From contig JABDLH010000157.1 of assembly GCA_013003145.1 (NCBI GenBank), positions 1 to 9,732 of the forward strand: DNA of 9,732 bases. The letters are read 5' to 3'. The position numbers were made by a program, and so were the translations under genes. Shown piece after piece: positions 6,731 to 9,732 of this stretch (its first letter is position 1; every line of letters begins with the position of its first letter). Source of the stretch: Flavobacteriaceae bacterium (GTDB lineage Bacteria > Bacteroidota > Bacteroidia > Flavobacteriales > Flavobacteriaceae). The notes below the pieces were generated by a model, which saw only the letters and a program-made list of their open reading frames with translations, made no database searches and had not been told where the DNA came from.

Positions 6731-8668
6731 ATGTACAGACAGCAGCGTGTCGTTATAGAGGATATAAAACCTCAATTGCAATGTGGTGCCTTTTTTATAA
6801 AACGCGTCGTAGACGAAACAGTAACCGTCAGTGCCGATATCCTTCCGGATGGTCATGATGTAATGCAGGCCGAGGTGCGGTACAGGCATGAAGATGAAAA
6901 GGCCTACAGTGAGAGCCGTATGGAGAAGGAAGGAAATGACCGATATTCTGCAACTTTTAAAGTAGAAAAGCAAGGCTTCTATGAATATTACATCCGGGGT
7001 TGGGTCGATTACGCGCTCAATTGGCAGCATGGTATTGAAGCTAAGCTGAAAGATGCACAACATGTCAAAAGCGAATTACTGGATGGTGTACAATACCTGG
7101 AGTATCTGCAATCCGTACTAAAAGGAAAACAAAAACAGCAGATCGCTGAATGGGCTTCAAAATTCCAGGATGATAAGGCATACGATCAAGCGGTGCAGAT
7201 CGCTGTCTCCGAAGATCTGCACCAGCTTTTCTTACAACACCCTCAACGCATTCTCGCCAACGAATCCAAGGTTCTTAAAGTTTACGTAGACCGGAAAAAG
7301 GCAAATTTCAGTACCTGGTACGAATTTTTCCCTCGTTCGGCCTCCATGGAGGAAGGAAGACACGGAACTTTCAAAGACTGTGAACGGCTGCTCCCCCGCA
7401 TTGCCAATATGGGCTTTGACGTGCTTTATTTTCCACCCATTCACCCCATAGGGGAGGTAAACCGGAAAGGAAAGAATAATGCGACCAAGGCCAGGGAAGG
7501 CGACTCCGGGGTACCATGGGGAATCGGTTCCCGTCATGGCGGGCATAAAGCCATTCACCCGGAATTGGGAACGGAAGACGATTTTAAGCAATTGATCAAT
7601 TCGGCAGGGGATCACGGGATCGAGATCGCGATGGACCTGGCCTTCCAGGCAGCCCCGGATCATCCCTATGTAAGTGAACACCCGGAATGGTTCAGGAAGA
7701 GACCGGACGGAACTATTCAGTATGCAGAAAATCCTCCGAAAAAATACCAGGATATTGTCAATTTTTATTTTGAAACTCCTGCATATAAAGAATTATGGCA
7801 AGAACTCCTGAGTGTTACCCTGAAGTGGGTAAACTTTGGGATACGAATCTTCCGGGTAGATAATCCACATACCAAACCCTATTATTTCTGGCATTGGCTG
7901 ATCGCCGAGGTGAAAAAGGATCACCCGGATGTACTATTCCTGGCCGAGGCATTCTCCAGGCCCAGGATCATGCAGCAGTTGGCTAAACAGGGCTTTTCAC
8001 AATCTTACACCTATTTTACCTGGAGGGTAAATAAGCACGAGCTCACCGAATATATGACAGAGCTGACGCAATCCGAGATGCGCGAGTACTACCGGCCCAA
8101 TTTCTGGCCGAACACCCCGGATATCAACCCATACCACCTGCAGGGAGCTAACGAGGCCATGCACCTGATCCGGTATGCGCTGGCGGCAACACTGTGCGGT
8201 AATCTCGGTATCTATGGTCCCGTATTCGAATTCATGGAAACTGATGCGATCCCCGGCAAAGAAGAATATCTTAATTGCGAGAAATACGAGATCAGGCATT
8301 GGGATTGGAACCATGAAAATAAACTGACCTACCTGATAACAAGGATCAACGAAGCCCGTAAGCATTACAGCTCACTGCAGCAGACCAATAATATCAGGTT
8401 CTGTTTTGTGGAAAACGATCAATTGCTGGCTTTCCATAAGTGGAGCGATGATGGTCATGATGAAACCCTGGTTGTAATTAGCCTGGATCCACACCATGAG
8501 CAACAGGGAATCATTCAGTTGCCTCTAGATAGCCTCGGAATACATGCAGGACATAGGGTAGAGGTTCGCGATGTTATCACCGAAAATACATATACCTGGA
8601 ACCAGGAATGGAATTTTGTGGCCCTGAACCCCAATCTTCCCTTCCATATTTTCCATCTAAACAAATAA
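6731..8668 (+). CDS. glgE: Alpha-1,4-glucan:maltose-1-phosphate maltosyltransferase GlgE
   Basis: GlgE extends alpha-1,4-glucans by two glucose units at a time, using alpha-maltose-1-phosphate as donor and releasing phosphate. The 645-residue length is normal. An N-terminal beta-sandwich domain opens with QRVVIEDIKP and carries KRVVDE and LPDGHDV (about 5-95), followed by a helical insertion (100-180) and a GH13_3 barrel (about 190-540). GlgE-specific blocks are WYEFFPRS (196-203), the FPPIHPIGEVNRKGKNN segment (234-250) and the AENPPKKYQDI block (332-342). The catalytic residues align as nucleophile D377 in FRVDNPHTKP, acid/base E406 in FLAEAFSRP and D464 in NTPDI. It is cytosolic, with no signal peptide. 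Only 3 bases separate its stop from the next ATG, so it is surely cotranscribed with the maltokinase that makes its donor. The start matches the family start. Confidence 0.97.
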   Translation: MYRQQRVVIEDIKPQLQCGAFFIKRVVDETVTVSADILPDGHDVMQAEVRYRHEDEKAYSESRMEKEGNDRYSATFKVEKQGFYEYYIRGWVDYALNWQHGIEAKLKDAQHVKSELLDGVQYLEYLQSVLKGKQKQQIAEWASKFQDDKAYDQAVQIAVSEDLHQLFLQHPQRILANESKVLKVYVDRKKANFSTWYEFFPRSASMEEGRHGTFKDCERLLPRIANMGFDVLYFPPIHPIGEVNRKGKNNATKAREGDSGVPWGIGSRHGGHKAIHPELGTEDDFKQLINSAGDHGIEIAMDLAFQAAPDHPYVSEHPEWFRKRPDGTIQYAENPPKKYQDIVNFYFETPAYKELWQELLSVTLKWVNFGIRIFRVDNPHTKPYYFWHWLIAEVKKDHPDVLFLAEAFSRPRIMQQLAKQGFSQSYTYFTWRVNKHELTEYMTELTQSEMREYYRPNFWPNTPDINPYHLQGANEAMHLIRYALAATLCGNLGIYGPVFEFMETDAIPGKEEYLNCEKYEIRHWDWNHENKLTYLITRINEARKHYSSLQQTNNIRFCFVENDQLLAFHKWSDDGHDETLVVISLDPHHEQQGIIQLPLDSLGIHAGHRVEVRDVITENTYTWNQEWNFVALNPNLPFHIFHLNK

Positions 8669-8671
8669 TCT

Positions 8672-9732
8672 ATGTCTGAAAAGAACAACAAACCGGTAGA
8701 ACAAGCGCCTTCCGTCTTTGATTCGGCCTGGGAAAACTTATTGGAAAATGACAGTTTCATTGAATATTTCCTTTGTGATGTTCTTGAAGATTATGTAACA
8801 AAACAGCGTTGGTACGGGGGCAAGTCCAGTAAGCTGAAATATATTGAACTCTCAGAGTATTTCAGGATTCAGCAGCACGAAGAAGTGTATTATGGACTGC
8901 TGCTTGAAGTGAATTTTGAAGAAGCTTTCTACCAGCATTATTTTCTCCCTATTGCCTTTGTATCCGACGAGAACTTTGCAGAAAAGGACCGAATACTCCC
9001 TGTATCTATTAACGGGCAGGATGGTTATATCATCGATGCTCTCAACCTGGAAGCTTTCCGTAAACTGGTGTTTGAGCGCATAGTGACGGCCATCCCCAAC
9101 GACCGCACAAAAGTGCGTTACCACAATAGTGTTCACCTGAAGGATACCGAGTATCGTTCGTCCCGCTTTATGGGCATGGAGCAGAGCAATACCTCCATTA
9201 TAATTAATGATAAGTATGTGATCAAGTTCTTCCGCAGAATTTATTCGGATACAAATCCTGATTACGAAATGAGTTGCTTCCTGTCCGAAATCAAGGGGTA
9301 TAAGAATACTCCCCCTTATTGCGGTAGTATCAATATCGTGGATATTGAGGGAGTCATGGTCACCATTGCACTTATGCAGGAATTGGTGGAGAACCAAGGC
9401 GATGCCTGGGAATACATGCTCAAAGAACTGAAGGTTGTTTTTGGAAACCTATCTGCAAAAAGAATCAGTATAGATAAACTGCCCGGGACACAGATGTTCA
9501 AATCTTTGGAAATCAATGATGTACCCCCGCAGATCATTGATTGGGTAGGTCTTAACCTCTTTCTTAAACTACAGACCTTAGCCACCCGGACAGCAGAAAT
9601 GCACATCGCACTCGGCTCAGAATTTGGCGATACCGCCTTTACCCCGGCTCATTTTAACGGGGACTACGAGGTATGGCTTAAGAACCGGCTGTTGTACCAG
9701 TTCCAGAACCGCCTCAATATCGTCGAAAACAA
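8672..9732 (+). CDS. Maltokinase, Pep2/Mak type (partial, 3' end outside the window)
   Basis: This frame opens with an ATG 3 bases after the glgE stop and stays open for 353 codons to the right edge. The kinase phosphorylates maltose with ATP to maltose-1-phosphate, the GlgE donor. Visible family marks are the N-terminal cap-domain block KQRWYGGKSS (44-53), the nucleotide-binding strand EQSNTSIIINDKYVIKFFRR (170-189) with K185 as the likely ATP-phosphate lysine, and NPDYEM (195-200). The hinge segment ALMQELVENQGDAWEYML (233-250) and the helix TRTAEMHIAL (305-314) complete the set. The catalytic loop (HGDxHxxQ-like) should follow beyond the edge and cannot be checked. TreS-Pep2 fusions carry the kinase at the C-terminus. 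Here it has its own start, so no TreS domain precedes it. No Shine-Dalgarno site is seen. The trehalose synthase label sometimes attached to this family would be misleading. Confidence 0.9.
   Translation, partial: MSEKNNKPVEQAPSVFDSAWENLLENDSFIEYFLCDVLEDYVTKQRWYGGKSSKLKYIELSEYFRIQQHEEVYYGLLLEVNFEEAFYQHYFLPIAFVSDENFAEKDRILPVSINGQDGYIIDALNLEAFRKLVFERIVTAIPNDRTKVRYHNSVHLKDTEYRSSRFMGMEQSNTSIIINDKYVIKFFRRIYSDTNPDYEMSCFLSEIKGYKNTPPYCGSINIVDIEGVMVTIALMQELVENQGDAWEYMLKELKVVFGNLSAKRISIDKLPGTQMFKSLEINDVPPQIIDWVGLNLFLKLQTLATRTAEMHIALGSEFGDTAFTPAHFNGDYEVWLKNRLLYQFQNRLNIVEN

Noticed and set aside
7232..7681. A 149-codon minus-strand open frame within glgE
   Set aside because: It is antisense to the conserved GlgE barrel and its sequence looks like reversed GlgE codons, not a protein.
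8852..9397. A 181-codon minus-strand open frame in the last kilobases
   Set aside because: The plus-strand frame here carries clear maltokinase motifs and is open to the window edge; the minus frame is its shadow.

Overview
The window looks like chromosomal DNA of a member of the Bacteroidota, most likely a flavobacterium. The evidence is indirect. Genes lack clear Shine-Dalgarno sites. The best promoter candidates match the Bacteroidota pattern (a TTTG-like element, about 19-20 bases, then TAnnTTTG). Two cell-envelope genes carry lipoprotein signals, and the protein families are typical of that group. No RNA gene, insertion sequence, CRISPR array or phage gene was seen.

Left part (1-3162). 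A 15-base tail of a plus-strand reading frame may end at 45. Four genes then lie on the minus strand: a small DUF3817 membrane protein (52-348), dihydrolipoyl dehydrogenase (430-1821), a lipoprotein-type methionine-R-sulfoxide reductase B (1991-2491) and a small lipoprotein with a short collagen-like stretch (2596-3162). They look like separately expressed genes. Minus-strand terminators follow msrB and the collagen-like gene, and a strong inverted repeat lies between lpdA and the DUF3817 gene.

Middle (3163-3612). This 450-base divergent intergenic region holds a good promoter candidate for the collagen-like gene and an imperfect hairpin of about 80 bases. It must also contain the control region of the rightward sugar cluster, but no convincing plus-strand promoter was found.

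Right part (3613-9732). Four plus-strand genes form an alpha-glucan cluster. They are an SLC45/SUT-like sugar transporter, a cytoplasmic GH13 alpha-amylase-type enzyme, GlgE (maltose-1-phosphate maltosyltransferase) and a maltokinase (Pep2/Mak type) that runs off the right edge. The likely flow is uptake of maltose, malto-oligosaccharides or a related disaccharide, then trimming by GH13, phosphorylation of maltose to maltose-1-phosphate, and transfer of maltosyl units to a growing alpha-1,4-glucan by GlgE. TreS and the branching enzyme GlgB are the expected missing partners and might lie beyond 9732. A candidate promoter before glgE suggests that glgE and the kinase can be expressed apart from the transporter and GH13 genes.

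The GlgE pathway is established biology. What is less ordinary is its coupling to a dedicated transporter and a GH13 enzyme of unknown specificity, plus a few unexplained hairpins. I did not find convincing evidence of a wholly new system.
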